A stretch of 40,325 bases of DNA. Source: Clostridia bacterium BRH_c25. GTDB taxonomy: Bacteria; Bacillota_A; Clostridia; Lutisporales; Lutisporaceae. Shown in pieces: positions 25,843 through 35,173 of the stretch. Position 1 is the first letter of the stretch; each line of letters begins with the position of its first letter. Where the stretch lies: contig LOES01000203.1 in NCBI GenBank assembly GCA_001515955.1, positions 1 to 40,325 on the forward strand, written 5' to 3'. The position numbers were made by a program, and so were the translations under genes. The notes under the pieces were generated by a model. That model was not told the DNA's origin. It did no database searches and was given only the letters and a program-made list of their open reading frames with translations.

Positions 25843-27105
25843 ATGGACGATTTGAATGACAAGACAAGAGAGCAGGAAGAAAAAGATCAGGAGATACAGA
25901 GTGTCCGGATTGCAGAAGAGAATAACAGCACTTCACAGCACATCATAGATACTATAGATACAGCACCGGTTACAGACAGAGACGAGTTCAGACGCTATAA
26001 AAGACCTTCGGGACTTTCATATCTGGCTACTGCACTGGTTGGCGCAATCATTGGAGGTCTTATTGTCGCTGTTATTGTACCTTCCTATTTGTACAATAGA
26101 TTGTCACCAATGCTGCAGGGTGGCGATGTGCAAATGGGGCAGCAGGTGGTTATAAAGGCTTCAGATGAGTTGAATGTAGCTGCAGCCGTAGCTCAAAAAG
26201 TCACTCCTGCAGTAGTTAGAATCAGTACGGTAACAGTAGAACGGGATCTTTTCTTTGGGAAGCGGTCTTACGAAGGTGTAGGGTCAGGAGTAGTAATAGA
26301 CCCGAAGGGGTACATAATTACCAATGCTCATGTGGTAGGAGAACATCCTGAGGAGCTTATGGTGTTTTTTAAGGACGGAAAAGAGCTTGAGGGGAAGGTG
26401 CTGTGGAAGGACAGCCTGCTGGATTTGGCAGTTGTAAAGGTTGAAGCTGCTAACTTGTCCGCAGCGGAGCTGGGAGATTCAGACGGCCTCATAGTGGGTG
26501 AGACCAGCATTGCAATAGGAAATCCTCTGGGGATGCGTTTTGAAAGAACAGTTACCCAGGGCATAGTATCCGGGCTCAACAGAAGCATAATGGTGGAGAA
26601 AGGCTCTATAATGGAGGACCTTATACAGACTGATGCTGCCATAAACCCCGGAAACAGCGGTGGTCCTTTGATAAATGGCAGAGGACAGGTAATAGGGATC
26701 AATACGGTAAAAGCATCGGCGGAGGGCTTGGGCTTTGCAATACCTATAAATATTACAAAGCCGATAATTCAGAAGCTTATAAAAAACGGAGAGTTCATAC
26801 CTACATATATGGGAATAACTCCACTGGACAGCGAAATGCTTGGTTATTATGCGACAGATATAGAGATAAAGAAGGGGATATACGTTTACAATGTAAACGA
26901 AGGTACTCCTGCAGCAAAGGCAGGACTCAAGGCAGGAGATGTAATAACTCATATCAATGGTATAGAGGTGAACACTCTGGTAAAGTTCAAGAGCATTCTT
27001 TACAGCTTGAACCCTGGTGATACCATCAGTGTAAAATATACAAAGAATAAGATTGAATACACTGTAGATATAATACTGGCAGAGATGCCGGAGGAATACA
27101 GGTAA
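25843..27105 (+). CDS. htrA: HtrA/DegP-type membrane-anchored serine protease
   Basis: With the start at 25843 the protein has 420 residues. An acidic cytoplasmic tail is followed by one membrane helix (about 57-80). The trypsin-like domain has triad His153 in TNAHVVG, Asp184 in LLDLAVVKV and Ser262 in [14 protein letters not shown] domain lies at about 310-410 ([20 protein letters not shown] and [12 protein letters not shown]). HtrA removes or refolds damaged envelope proteins. The frame is open from a GTG at 25756, but GGAGG at 25830 with 8-base spacing favours ATG 25843. Its stop overlaps the start of rlmH as TAATG. Confidence 0.93.
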   Translation: MDDLNDKTREQEEKDQEIQSVRIAEENNSTSQHIIDTIDTAPVTDRDEFRRYKRPSGLSYLATALVGAIIGGLIVAVIVPSYLYNRLSPMLQGGDVQMGQQVVIKASDELNVAAAVAQKVTPAVVRISTVTVERDLFFGKRSYEGVGSGVVIDPKGYIITNAHVVGEHPEELMVFFKDGKELEGKVLWKDSLLDLAVVKVEAANLSAAELGDSDGLIVGETSIAIGNPLGMRFERTVTQGIVSGLNRSIMVEKGSIMEDLIQTDAAINPGNSGGPLINGRGQVIGINTVKASAEGLGFAIPINITKPIIQKLIKNGEFIPTYMGITPLDSEMLGYYATDIEIKKGIYVYNVNEGTPAAKAGLKAGDVITHINGIEVNTLVKFKSILYSLNPGDTISVKYTKNKIEYTVDIILAEMPEEYR

Positions 27106-27584
27106 TGAATATAACGGTCATAACAGTAGGAAAACTGAAAGAAAGATATTTTAAGGAAGCCGTGGAGGAATACTCAACACGGCTTTCAAAATATTGCAGG
27201 CTGGAAATAGTAGAAGTAACCGACGAAAAGGCTCCTGAGAATCTAAGCCCCGCCCAGGAGCTTATAATCATCCAAAAAGAAGGACAAGGCATACTAAAGT
27301 ACATAAAGGAAGACACCTACACAATAGCCCTTGCCATACAGGGCAAGCAGCTATCTTCGGTCGGCCTGGCCGATTTCATCAATGACCTGGGCATAAAGGG
27401 CAGGAGCAACATAGCGTTTATAATAGGGGGCTCCCTGGGACTGAGTGATGAAGTGCTGAAGCGGGCGGACTTCAAACTATCCTTCTCCCCCATGACATTT
27501 CCCCATCAGCTGATGCGGGTGATACTGCTGGAGCAGGTTTATAGGGGGTTTAGGATTATTAGGGGTGAACCGTATCACAAGTAA
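27105..27584 (+). CDS. rlmH: 23S rRNA (pseudouridine1915-N3)-methyltransferase RlmH
   Basis: The protein has 159 residues, the exact family length. It begins [19 protein letters not shown], has [14 protein letters not shown] (the SAM-binding knot region) and ends [20 protein letters not shown] followed by RGEPYHK. RlmH methylates pseudouridine 1915 in helix 69 of 23S rRNA. Its start overlaps the htrA stop. The last codons correspond to those that staphylococcal SCC elements use as their chromosomal attachment site (RGEAYHK in orfX). Here the same DNA is repeated 7.6 kb downstream, so the gene probably served as an integration site that left it intact. Confidence 0.95.
   Translation: MNITVITVGKLKERYFKEAVEEYSTRLSKYCRLEIVEVTDEKAPENLSPAQELIIIQKEGQGILKYIKEDTYTIALAIQGKQLSSVGLADFINDLGIKGRSNIAFIIGGSLGLSDEVLKRADFKLSFSPMTFPHQLMRVILLEQVYRGFRIIRGEPYHK
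27564..27584 (+). repeat. rlmH 3'-end attachment-like repeat, copy 1
   Basis: The last seven codons of rlmH, GGTGAACCGTATCACAAGTA plus a final A, recur at 35174-35194 with two mismatches, both at third codon positions (TAT/TAC and CAC/CAT). The bases that follow (ACGGCGGTTTTT here, TAACGGTTTTCC there) are also alike. A looser match lies at 38191. The core resembles the SCC attachment consensus GA-GC-TATCATAAGTAA. Confidence 0.7.
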
Positions 27585-27607
27585 CGGCGGTTTTTAATAT
27601 AATTAGA

Positions 27608-27650
27608 TGAAGGTGCGTTGGTAAGGTAAGTGTCACCTTCACTATTTTTG
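27608..27650 (+). terminator. Terminator of the wal-rlmH operon
   Basis: TGAAGGTG (27608-27615) pairs with CACCTTCA (27634-27641), an 8-bp perfect stem with an 18-base loop, followed by CTATTTTTG. It lies 24 bp after the rlmH stop. Confidence 0.7.
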
Positions 27651-27710
27651 ATATATGACTATAGATATGGCATAAGTAAGCAAAATTTACTCACTTTGGG
27701 GGAATACACA

Positions 27711-28916
27711 ATGAAAATTGCACTATTAAAGAATGTAAAAAAGGAAATTGCAGTTTATTTTTTTATATTGGCACTTACCGCTCTTGGGCTTGGGCTCAGT
27801 GATGGAGTTTTTTCAAACTATTTTAAGGAAGCGTATAATGTAAATGCCTTTCAAAGAGGGCTAATTGAATTCCCGAGAGAATTGCCTGGAATTCTTTCGA
27901 TGGTGGTTATTTCATTATTATCTTTTCTCGGGGATATACGTACTGCAATAATTGCACAACTTCTAAGTGCCATAGGTCTTGTATTTCTGGGATTTCTAAC
28001 ACCTCCATTTGCAGTAATGTGTATATTCCTTTTCATAAACTCTATGGGAATGCATTTGTTCTTTCCTCTATCAGACGGAATAGGAATGTCTCTCATAAAG
28101 GGTGAAGAAGTGGGAAAAAGAATGGGTCAATTTAAAGGGGTCAGCACAGCTTTTAGCATGGTTGCAAGCATTGTGGTGTTTTTTGGATTTAGAACCGGAT
28201 TTTTCAGTTTAACTTCACCTGTAAAAGTTACCTTTGTTGCTGCAGCAGTGATTTTTACAGTGGTCTTTATGTTGGTTCTTTACATGAACAGCATTGTGAA
28301 AGTTCCAATCAAGGAAAATAGAAAATTAAAGCTTATATTCCGCAAAGAATACAAATATTATTATATTCTGGCAATAATGACCGGTGTGCAAAAGCAGATT
28401 ATGGCAGTTTATGGCCCTTGGGTGCTTATTGACCTTTTAAGCAAGAAGGTTGATACTATTGCAATTCTCGGAATAATAGGCTCCTTTGTAGGAATATTTT
28501 TTATTCCGGCACTTGGTAAATGGCTTGACAGATATGGCATAAGAAATATGCTTTATGCAGATGCTCTCTCCTTTATCGGAGTATATATTGCCTATGGCTT
28601 CCTGGCATCAGGCTTTTCATCAGGTACCCTGGGTAAAGTCGGCATACCCGTCATTCTAACCTTCGCATTGATTATATTGGACCGTATGTCCATGCAGATG
28701 AGCATGATAAAGACAATTTATCTTCGATCAATAGCAGTTGAGGAGTCTGAAATCACTTCTACATTATCACTTGGTATGAGCATGGACCACATTGTATCCA
28801 TAATATGTGCATACATAGGTGGGATCATCTGGACAAGCCTTGGGCCTCAGTATATTTTCTTTTTTGCAGCAGCAGCGTCTTTGGTCAACCTTGCTGTGGC
28901 AAGGCTGGCAGTATAA
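27711..28916 (+). CDS. MFS transporter
   Basis: The protein has 401 residues with about 12 hydrophobic segments, starting with VYFFILALTALGLGLSDGVF. GDIRTAIIAQLL lies in the 2-3 loop, where MFS proteins carry a charged motif A, and a central cytoplasmic loop around PIKENRKLKLIFRKEYKY separates the two halves. The second motif-A position has GKWLDRYGIRNM. It is a major facilitator, probably an exporter, but the substrate cannot be inferred. The frame is open further upstream, yet TTTGGGGGAATACACA before ATG 27711 decides the start. It is the first gene downstream of rlmH and is convergent with the ACP-like gene. Confidence 0.85.
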   Translation: MKIALLKNVKKEIAVYFFILALTALGLGLSDGVFSNYFKEAYNVNAFQRGLIEFPRELPGILSMVVISLLSFLGDIRTAIIAQLLSAIGLVFLGFLTPPFAVMCIFLFINSMGMHLFFPLSDGIGMSLIKGEEVGKRMGQFKGVSTAFSMVASIVVFFGFRTGFFSLTSPVKVTFVAAAVIFTVVFMLVLYMNSIVKVPIKENRKLKLIFRKEYKYYYILAIMTGVQKQIMAVYGPWVLIDLLSKKVDTIAILGIIGSFVGIFFIPALGKWLDRYGIRNMLYADALSFIGVYIAYGFLASGFSSGTLGKVGIPVILTFALIILDRMSMQMSMIKTIYLRSIAVEESEITSTLSLGMSMDHIVSIICAYIGGIIWTSLGPQYIFFFAAAASLVNLAVARLAV

Positions 28917-28958
28917 TATGGTGCCAGGTATCGCACTTTCGCACTTATTATGAAACAG

Positions 28959-29195
28959 TTAAGTTTCAGACTGTATTTTTTCAATATATTCTACAATATC
29001 ATTAACACATTTGAAGCTATGAACATTTTCATCATGGATAATTATATTGAATTTCTTCTCACATTCGACTACTAGCTTTGCAATATTGACTGCCTCAATT
29101 CCATTGTCCATTGTCAATTCTGTTTCTGGTGTTATATCTTCATAGTCAATCTCAATAATTTCAGCCAGAATTTTCGCTACCGTTAGAAAAACCAA
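28959..29195 (-). CDS. Acyl-carrier-protein-like protein lacking the attachment serine
   Basis: The protein has 78 residues and aligns by eye with acyl carrier proteins over its length. VAKILAEIIEID matches helix I, ITPETEL the loop, VNIAKLVVECEKKFNI helix II and VNDIVEYIEK helix IV. Where ACPs have the DSL motif that carries phosphopantetheine, this one reads NGI (Asn31, Gly32, Ile33), so the serine is missing and it cannot be loaded in the usual way. The TTG start at 29195 has GGAGGGAT just upstream, so it looks expressed. There is no fatty-acid, polyketide or peptide synthase gene nearby. It may be a scaffold or toxin-like partner, or a decayed carrier. Confidence 0.7.
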   Translation of the reverse strand: MVFLTVAKILAEIIEIDYEDITPETELTMDNGIEAVNIAKLVVECEKKFNIIIHDENVHSFKCVNDIVEYIEKIQSET

Positions 29196-29365
29196 AGGTA
29201 TCCCTCCTTATTAAAGTAAACTTCTTTTTTTATTAGCTGCTATATAGGTTGCACTAAAGAAGGTTCAAGGAAGAATTATGCAACCTATGAAATCAAGGTA
29301 TATGCTTTTGCAATATTTGAATTTCAATGTAGAATGTTTATTGCAAAACATATAGATCAATGTAA

Positions 29366-30685
29366 TTACAACAGCGGACTGACGGCTCCAGTGTAAAACA
29401 GATTAAGTCTGTGAAGTGCCCTGGTACATGCGATATATAAAAGTTTTTTATCGTCTTCGGTATTGTAATGATCACTATCGGCATCGCATATCAGTACAGC
29501 ATCAAACTCCAGACCCTTAGACAAATATACAGGTATGATAAATACTCCTCTTAAGTCTGCCTTGCCATCAATTTTTATCAGTTGAATATCAACCTTGTCT
29601 TTCAAGTGCTCATACATGGAAGCAGCATCTTTTTCAGTTTTGCATATTAAGCCTATAGACTCATAATTTTTTTCCCTGCAAGATATAATTTCACTGATAA
29701 CCATATCATCAAGAACTGATAAATCGTGGGCTGCATAGACTGCCGGCGTATCTCCTTTTCTGCTGAAACTATTGATTTTGAAGCCATGGTCAAGAAATTT
29801 CGCACTATATTCTAATATTTCACTGGTGCACCTAAAGCTTTTATCAATAGTAATAAGTGTGGAGCTTTTCTTGTTTAAAATTCTGCCGAATTGGTCATAG
29901 AGTGACAAACCTTCTTGTTTCTCAATGGTCTGATTAATATCCCCCAAAACGGTATATCGGGATTTTGAAAACAGCAAGCTTAATATTTCAAAATGCATGG
30001 GATAATAATCCCTGTCAAGGTTTTCGCCAGTAAAGTCTATGATATCCTCAATACAATCTGGCAATTCTATACCTTTTGCTAAGCTATAAAAGTAATTTTT
30101 ATTACTAAATAGTCTTCTATAGAGATCAAGACAGTTTAATTCGGTGAATTTTCGTATTTCCTTTATAAGCGCAGTGCTTTCATAAATAGATAACATACGG
30201 GCTACTTCTTCTACCTCATATGAATGTGTTATGTGTTTGCCCACAAAGTTTTTCAGTTTATTCATGCGATTTTTCCGCTGCTCGTGTACGGTTTCAAAAA
30301 TAGAATGCTCCAATTGTTTTAATCGCAGGCCTAAGAGAGAACCTTGACTCTCAGTCAGTACTTTGGACTTCAATAACTGCCGGTTTGCGATGTATTTTCC
30401 ATCATAATAGACATCTCCAAATTCTATCCATCTGTTAGGCATATCTTGAATAAAGCGTTTTAGTATTTCTGCAAATTGACTGGAGCCCTTGAACTTCATG
30501 CTGTTTTTTGTTAAAGTCCCATATTTTTTGTTATTCGAAGAGAGTATACATTCCCAAAGCTGATTCTTGGTTTGTATCTGTTCATTCTGTAAAACCGCTC
30601 GGAGTATTTCTTCGAATATGACCGAATTCACATTTTTTTCCCCTAACTCAGGCAGAACGTTTGAAATATACTGTTCAAATTTCAT
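29366..30685 (-). pseudogene. 5'-truncated HelD-type UvrD/Rep helicase
   Basis: The remaining 439 residues hold the second half of a HelD-like superfamily I protein. Motif III is VLGDINQTI, motif IV SFRCTSEILEY, motif V YLSKGLEFDAVLICDA and motif VI LLYIACTRALHRL. Full-length HelD is about 700-770 residues, with Walker A (GxGKT) in the missing first half. That motif is absent both here and upstream on this strand. The N-terminal FEQYISNVLPELGEKNV matches an internal region of HelD rather than a true N-terminus. It follows broken metQ-like DNA within 5 bp, so a deletion probably fused the two. A shortened product without ATP binding would not be a helicase. HelD normally removes stalled RNA polymerase. 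Confidence 0.75.
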
Positions 30686-30689
30686 AACG

Positions 30690-31027
30690 CTAGAGCAGAT
30701 GATTCAGAATTAAGCTATCGATGTTACCATTTTTTAACGCTATGGCAGGAAGGTTGTTTCCATCGAATACCATTACTTTTACATCATACCTCTCTGGCTT
30801 AAGCATATCGGAAATAGCTTGGACTGCTGGCTCATTAAGCGGCATACAGCCTATAGTAAATGTTTTTTTGTGTTTTTTTTTGCCGGCTCGGATGTTTCGT
30901 TAGTATTGGCAGTACCTGCTGCCTAGGGTTGTTCCTGTACTGCCGGCTTTGCAGTACATCTGATCATCAATGTAAATGTAAGAACTGCGACTAACATTAG
31001 TGAAATGATTGTTTTGGTATTTTTCAT
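30690..31027 (-). pseudogene. Remnant of a MetQ/NlpA-family substrate-binding lipoprotein
   Basis: Reading the minus strand from an ATG at 31027 with GGAGGTTTACTTG upstream gives a signal-peptide-like start (MKNTKTIISLMLVAVLTF). The cysteine sits in an eroded lipobox (LMIRC). An in-frame TAG follows after QEQP near 30924. A shift within the run of As near 30870-30880 restores a frame reading FTIGCMPLNEP, then YDVKVMVFDG and LKNGNIDSLILNH. This is the family pattern of the first 60 mature residues of MetQ. The frame then stops at 30690, and the rest of the gene (about 200 residues) is absent. It is a clear decayed methionine-importer component next to metI-like debris. Confidence 0.7.
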
Positions 31028-31089
31028 CAAGTAAACCTCCAAATTTATATTGATAAATCTGTACAATAAAGCACAAGAAGTATCTTCTC

Positions 31090-31896
31090 TTAGTCTTCAC
31101 TGCCGGTAGACTCTGGTACCAGCCCGCCTTTATACACATTGTCATCATAATTGTGATTAAAATGAATGCTCAGCTCACTGGATACGCCTGCTTTATCCAT
31201 TTTTTGCGCAATTATTTTTTTGCCTGGATTACGTTCCAGTGGATTTACCGTATTTTTAATCCCGTCAATTATTTGCGGGAACAAGTGATATGGCATACCT
31301 ATTGCCATTTCGTCTTTTGCCCATCTTGCAAGCAGCCTGGCTCCGGAACACATTAATGAAATATTGAGCTGATCATTTTCATAAGGAAATGAGGTACATT
31401 CCTGACAAATCGCTTGCATGCCCGACAATTTAATGGATGAGGCATGTCCATTGTTATAAGCGTAACCCTGAACTATTCTCATCGCATTATATGGGTCACA
31501 TATGATAATCACCACATCCGGCTCTTCTTCAAAAGCTTCCAATGGCATAACAGCAGCTCCGAAGGTTCTATGCCCGCAATAACTCATATTCATGGATACC
31601 TTATGTGCTATGCACAGATCCTTATAGGTTCCTTGTCCTAATCCCCCACCACCCAAAGCTCCGGCGATGGTAGTGGCTGCTATATATGTAACAGTGGCAA
31701 TAGTTAACACTGAAATTACTGCGGGTACGGATTCTTTAATAATGACCCTAAATATGATTTGTATATCCGTTGCGCCAAATGAACGAGCAGCTTCTATTAA
31801 CTGCTTGTCTACCTTTATAAAATTGCTCTCAAGTAAACGGGCAATAAAGGCCGTGGCAGCAACTGATAAAGGTAAAATTACCGCTTTTTCTCCAAT
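31090..31896 (-). pseudogene. Fusion of a MetI permease fragment to a DUF169 fragment
   Basis: The open frame from 31896 to 31090 starts after a TAA and has no credible start. Its first part reads as the end of a MetI-type ABC permease: ATAFIARLLESNFIKVDKQL, LIEAARSFGATDIQ (EAA loop) and TIAGALGGGGLGQ. It then runs straight into the second half of a DUF169 protein, with EPDVVIIICDPYNAMRIVQG, AICQECTSFPY and MCSGARLLARWAKDEMAIG. MetI should end soon after GGGGLG, and DUF169 proteins are about twice as long as the part seen. A deletion therefore joined the two genes in frame. GTG at 31710 could start a shortened protein, but no good ribosome site supports it. Confidence 0.7.
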
Positions 31897-31904
31897 TTAT
31901 GAAA

Positions 31905-31952
31905 ACTGCCTAGAAGCAAGATGTATTAATGCTTTTAGGCAGTTCGGGTTTT
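31905..31952. terminator. Hairpin terminator at the edge of the met debris
   Basis: ACTGCCTAGAAGCA (31905-31918) pairs with TGCTTTTAGGCAGT (31930-31943) over 14 bp with one G-T pair. CGGGTTTTTG follows on the plus strand. It sits exactly where the MetI frame is cut off, so it marks a junction as well as a likely terminator. Confidence 0.65.
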
Positions 31953-32085
31953 TGTAGTCATTAAGTTCAAGGATTATACAAGAAAATAAGTTGACGGACT
32001 GGCACCCCAAAATATTTGAGGGCATGCATGATAGCACAGATTATATACATAAGATATATATTAACTAAAAAAGGGGGTAGATAAG

Positions 32086-32988
32086 ATGATAACTGAAAGT
32101 ATCCTGGATGTCATTGGTAATACACCTATGGTTAGCTTAAGAAAACTAACAGGGTTGAATATCTTTGCTAAAGCAGAATATCTGAATCCAGGTGGAAGTA
32201 TTAAAGATAGAGTCGCAAAATATATGATTGAACAGGCGGAAAAGCGAGGGATATTGAAATCCGGTATGACAATCATGGAACCTACTTCAGGCAATACGGG
32301 GATAGGTATAGCTTTGGTTGGCATCCAAAACGGATATAGGGTTGTAATTGTTATGCCGGAAAATATGAGCGAGGAGAGGAAAAAGATTATATTAGCATTG
32401 GGTGCGGAACTAATCCTGACTGATGCGGAAGAAAGTATTGGCGGATCAGTGGCGGAAGTTGAGAGACACAAGGCAAAGGATTCTAATATTTTTGTTCCAC
32501 AGCAGTTTGAGAATCCTGATAATCCCAAAGTTCATTATCTTACTACAGCCCCGGAAATTTGGGAACAAATGAAGGGTAAAGTCGATGTTTTCGTTTCAGG
32601 GTTGGGCAGTGGAGGAACGCTGGAGGGAATCGGCAGATTTATTAAAGAAATAAATCCGAAGGCTAAGATAGTCGCAGTGGAACCTAAAAATGTATCAGCG
32701 CTTCTCGGACATGAGCCGGGATTGCACAAGATTCAAGGAATTGGTGATGGTTTTATCCCTGAAATACTCGATGTAAGCCTCATAGATGGGGTAATTCAAG
32801 TTACAGATGATGATGCAATTAATACAGCCAGGGAATTGGCTAAAATCCAGGGTATCCTTACAGGGACTTCTTCAGGGGCCAATGTCTGGGCTTCTATTAA
32901 AATTGCGCAAAAGTATGGCCCGGATAAAAATATTGTAACTGTTTTGCCTGACAGAGTTGAAAGATATTTTAGTACATCCCTGATATAA
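32086..32988 (+). CDS. cysK: Cysteine synthase (O-acetylserine sulfhydrylase)
   Basis: The protein has 300 residues, full length for the family. GNTPMV lies near the N-terminus, and the PLP lysine is Lys40 in NPGGSIKDRVA. The substrate loop is EPTSGNTGIG. The phosphate-binding glycine loop is SGLGSGGTLEG, and the ring-contact serine is in LTGTSSGAN. It ends with LPDRVERYFST. It makes cysteine from O-acetylserine and sulfide in the cytoplasm. AGGGGGTAGATAAG precedes the ATG, and TTGACG at 31991 may be part of its promoter. It stands next to remains of a methionine-type importer, which suggests a former sulfur amino acid locus. No serine acetyltransferase gene is near. Confidence 0.93.
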   Translation: MITESILDVIGNTPMVSLRKLTGLNIFAKAEYLNPGGSIKDRVAKYMIEQAEKRGILKSGMTIMEPTSGNTGIGIALVGIQNGYRVVIVMPENMSEERKKIILALGAELILTDAEESIGGSVAEVERHKAKDSNIFVPQQFENPDNPKVHYLTTAPEIWEQMKGKVDVFVSGLGSGGTLEGIGRFIKEINPKAKIVAVEPKNVSALLGHEPGLHKIQGIGDGFIPEILDVSLIDGVIQVTDDDAINTARELAKIQGILTGTSSGANVWASIKIAQKYGPDKNIVTVLPDRVERYFSTSLI

Positions 32989-33058
32989 GATCCTAACATA
33001 AAAAAGCATGAACTGTTGTGTCTGAGGCTGGCAATGATACGTAGAACCGTAGGGGTAA

Positions 33059-33129
33059 TGCCAGGTACTTAGGTTATCAGGTTACTAAAACTTTTTGAGA
33101 GCATAACCTAATGACCTTTGCACCTGGCA
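33059..33129. repeat. 71-bp nested inverted repeat (GCCAGGT/ACCTGGC type)
   Basis: The outer arms TGCCAGGT (33059-33066) and ACCTGGCA (33122-33129) enclose inner arms TTAGGTTAT (33069-33077) and ATAACCTAA (33103-33111). There is no T tract. A related half element, GTGCCAGGTA with GCACTTATTA, occurs at 28921-28950, and this copy is likewise followed by GCACTTATTA. It looks like a small palindromic mobile repeat. Confidence 0.6.
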
Positions 33130-33233
33130 CTTATTAATTTCTTTATGTAAATAAGAAATGTTATGTGATAAAATTTATAGAGGAAGAAATATAGTATATA
33201 TTTTCTACAATTTTTGTACCTGGGGGTAAAAGT

Positions 33234-35117
33234 ATGAGCATAAAGATAAAAACATCCGTTACAATATTTATTGCTGCAATGGTGCTTTGCATTGCTGTTT
33301 ATATTACTTCCGAGACGCTGCTTACAGGAAATGCATTAGATCATGAGAAAGAAATAACGAAGCAATATTTGGAACGTATAAGTAATGCTCTGGAGTATAA
33401 AAGAAGATCTCTGAATCCTACTTTAAAAGATTGGGCAGATTGGGATGATACTTATAATTTTATTCAGAATAGGAATGAAGAATATATAAGGTCCAATCTA
33501 ACAGAGAGTACCTTTATAAATTTGAAGCTTAATCTGATTGCATATATAGATATAAGTGGGAATATTGTTTATGGAACCATGATGGACTTCGATAACCAGA
33601 AGATGTCAGAAGTGAATCATAATATATTAGTGCATCTTAAAAAGGATAGTCCAATTATCAGTCAAACAGGCACAAATAAAAATATCTCGGGTTTTCTATC
33701 GCTTCCTGAGGGAATTTTGTTGATTTCTTCTAAAGCGATACTAAAATCTGATGAAAGCGGGCCTGCCATGGGGACCTTAATATTCGGACGCTTTATTAAT
33801 GATTCGGAGATAAAAGAAATTCAGGAGCTAACCGGCTTATCTTTTACATATGAGAGTTTAGATAGTACGAACGTGCCTTCCGGATTTGAAAAAGCTAATC
33901 AAACATCCGGGAATGGAGAACAATATTATATACATAATTTAGATGGCAATCATATTGCAGGCTATGGTATTATAAATGATATTTATGGGAAAAATCAATT
34001 TTTGACTAAAATAGTTTTAGATAGAAAGTTTTATCAAAAGGCGAAAGAAGGCACACGCTTTTTTATAATAGTGCTTTTGATATGTGGAGTTGCATTATCA
34101 GGTGTATGTATTGCCGTACTTCAAAAATCTGTTATTTCGAGATTGTTGGAATTAAACAGGTTTATGACTGAAATAAGTTCAAGACATGATACATCCTTAA
34201 GGGTACAAATATCGGGAGATGATGAAATATCGAACCTTGCTCATGAAATGAATAGGATGCTTGAAGAACTGAATAAGACTCATGAGGATAATCAAAGACT
34301 CATCAAGGAAGTAATTGGATATGATGAATTAAAGAATGAGTTTTTCAGTAATATTTCACATGAATTTCGGACTCCAATTAATGTACTTTTGAGTACATTG
34401 CAGCTAATAAACCTTCAACAGCAAAATACACAAGTTGATCCAAATTCTTTGAATATTGTGAAGTACACAAATATAATGAAACAAAATTGTTACAGGCTAT
34501 TAAGATTAGCGAATAATTTAATAGACATTACAAGGATAGACTCAGGTTTCTTTGAGATAAGCCTAAGTAATTGTAATGTTGTTGAAGTAATTGAAGATAT
34601 TACATTATCCGTTGCAGAATACATACGAAACAAAGGTATCAGCCTTCAGTTCGACACTGATGTGGAAGAAAAGGTAATAGCAATTGATGCAGATAAAATA
34701 GAAAGAATAATGCTTAATCTTTTATCCAATGCAGTAAAGTTTACAGAGAATCAGGGATCAATATACGTGAATATAAAGGACAAAGGAGAAAGTATTGAGG
34801 TTTCGGTCAAGGATACTGGAATAGGTATACCTAAGGATAAACTTGCCGTTATTTTTGAAAGGTTCAGGCAGGTGAACAGTTTATTGACTAGAAGCCATGA
34901 GGGAAGTGGCATAGGCCTTTCATTGGTTAAGAATCTGGTAGAACTTCATGGTGGAAATATCAGAGTGGAAAGCGAGGCTGGAATAGGCACTGAATTTATT
35001 TTTGAATTGCCTGCAAAGGTTTGTTCAGAGGAATCCGCTCAGAAATTGACTTCGGTTGCCAGTCAAGGCAAAGTTGACAAAATAAATATTGAATTTGCTG
35101 ATATTTATTCTATATAG
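33234..35117 (+). CDS. Orphan sensor histidine kinase with CHASE4-type input domain
   Basis: The protein has 627 residues. TM1 lies at about 8-26. The extracellular domain (about 30-270) contains DWADWDDTY at 66-74, the hallmark of CHASE4 sensors. TM2 is at about 275-297 and HAMP at about 298-350. The phosphoacceptor is His376 in FFSNISHEFRTPIN. The ATPase domain has LNLLSNAVKFTENQG, DTGIGIPKDK and GSGIGLSLVKNLVELHGG. No response regulator gene is adjacent, so its partner lies elsewhere. The ligand of CHASE4 is not established. CTGGGGGTAAAAGT precedes the ATG. It is the last gene before the second rlmH-type repeat. Confidence 0.9.
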   Translation: MSIKIKTSVTIFIAAMVLCIAVYITSETLLTGNALDHEKEITKQYLERISNALEYKRRSLNPTLKDWADWDDTYNFIQNRNEEYIRSNLTESTFINLKLNLIAYIDISGNIVYGTMMDFDNQKMSEVNHNILVHLKKDSPIISQTGTNKNISGFLSLPEGILLISSKAILKSDESGPAMGTLIFGRFINDSEIKEIQELTGLSFTYESLDSTNVPSGFEKANQTSGNGEQYYIHNLDGNHIAGYGIINDIYGKNQFLTKIVLDRKFYQKAKEGTRFFIIVLLICGVALSGVCIAVLQKSVISRLLELNRFMTEISSRHDTSLRVQISGDDEISNLAHEMNRMLEELNKTHEDNQRLIKEVIGYDELKNEFFSNISHEFRTPINVLLSTLQLINLQQQNTQVDPNSLNIVKYTNIMKQNCYRLLRLANNLIDITRIDSGFFEISLSNCNVVEVIEDITLSVAEYIRNKGISLQFDTDVEEKVIAIDADKIERIMLNLLSNAVKFTENQGSIYVNIKDKGESIEVSVKDTGIGIPKDKLAVIFERFRQVNSLLTRSHEGSGIGLSLVKNLVELHGGNIRVESEAGIGTEFIFELPAKVCSEESAQKLTSVASQGKVDKINIEFADIYSI

Positions 35118-35173
35118 TATGCGCCATGCATTTAGTTCATAATGAAACAAGCTTTCGCATTTGCTGCTGTTAC

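Noticed and set aside
26479..26952. 157-residue minus-strand reading frame
   Set aside because: It is a shadow of the htrA protease and PDZ region, with odd Tyr/Cys-rich composition and no start site.
30721..30903. 60-residue plus-strand reading frame
   Set aside because: The opposite strand shows recognisable MetQ remnants, so this frame is antisense to a pseudogene.
31960..32085. T-box or SAM riboswitch upstream of cysK
   Set aside because: No T-box GGTGG antiterminator sequence or S-box core can be seen in the 126 bp before the gene.
33043..33052. Additional rlmH-type attachment repeat (AGAACCGTAG)
   Set aside because: Only eight or nine bases match and none of the following CA-AAGTAA part is present, so I treat it as chance.
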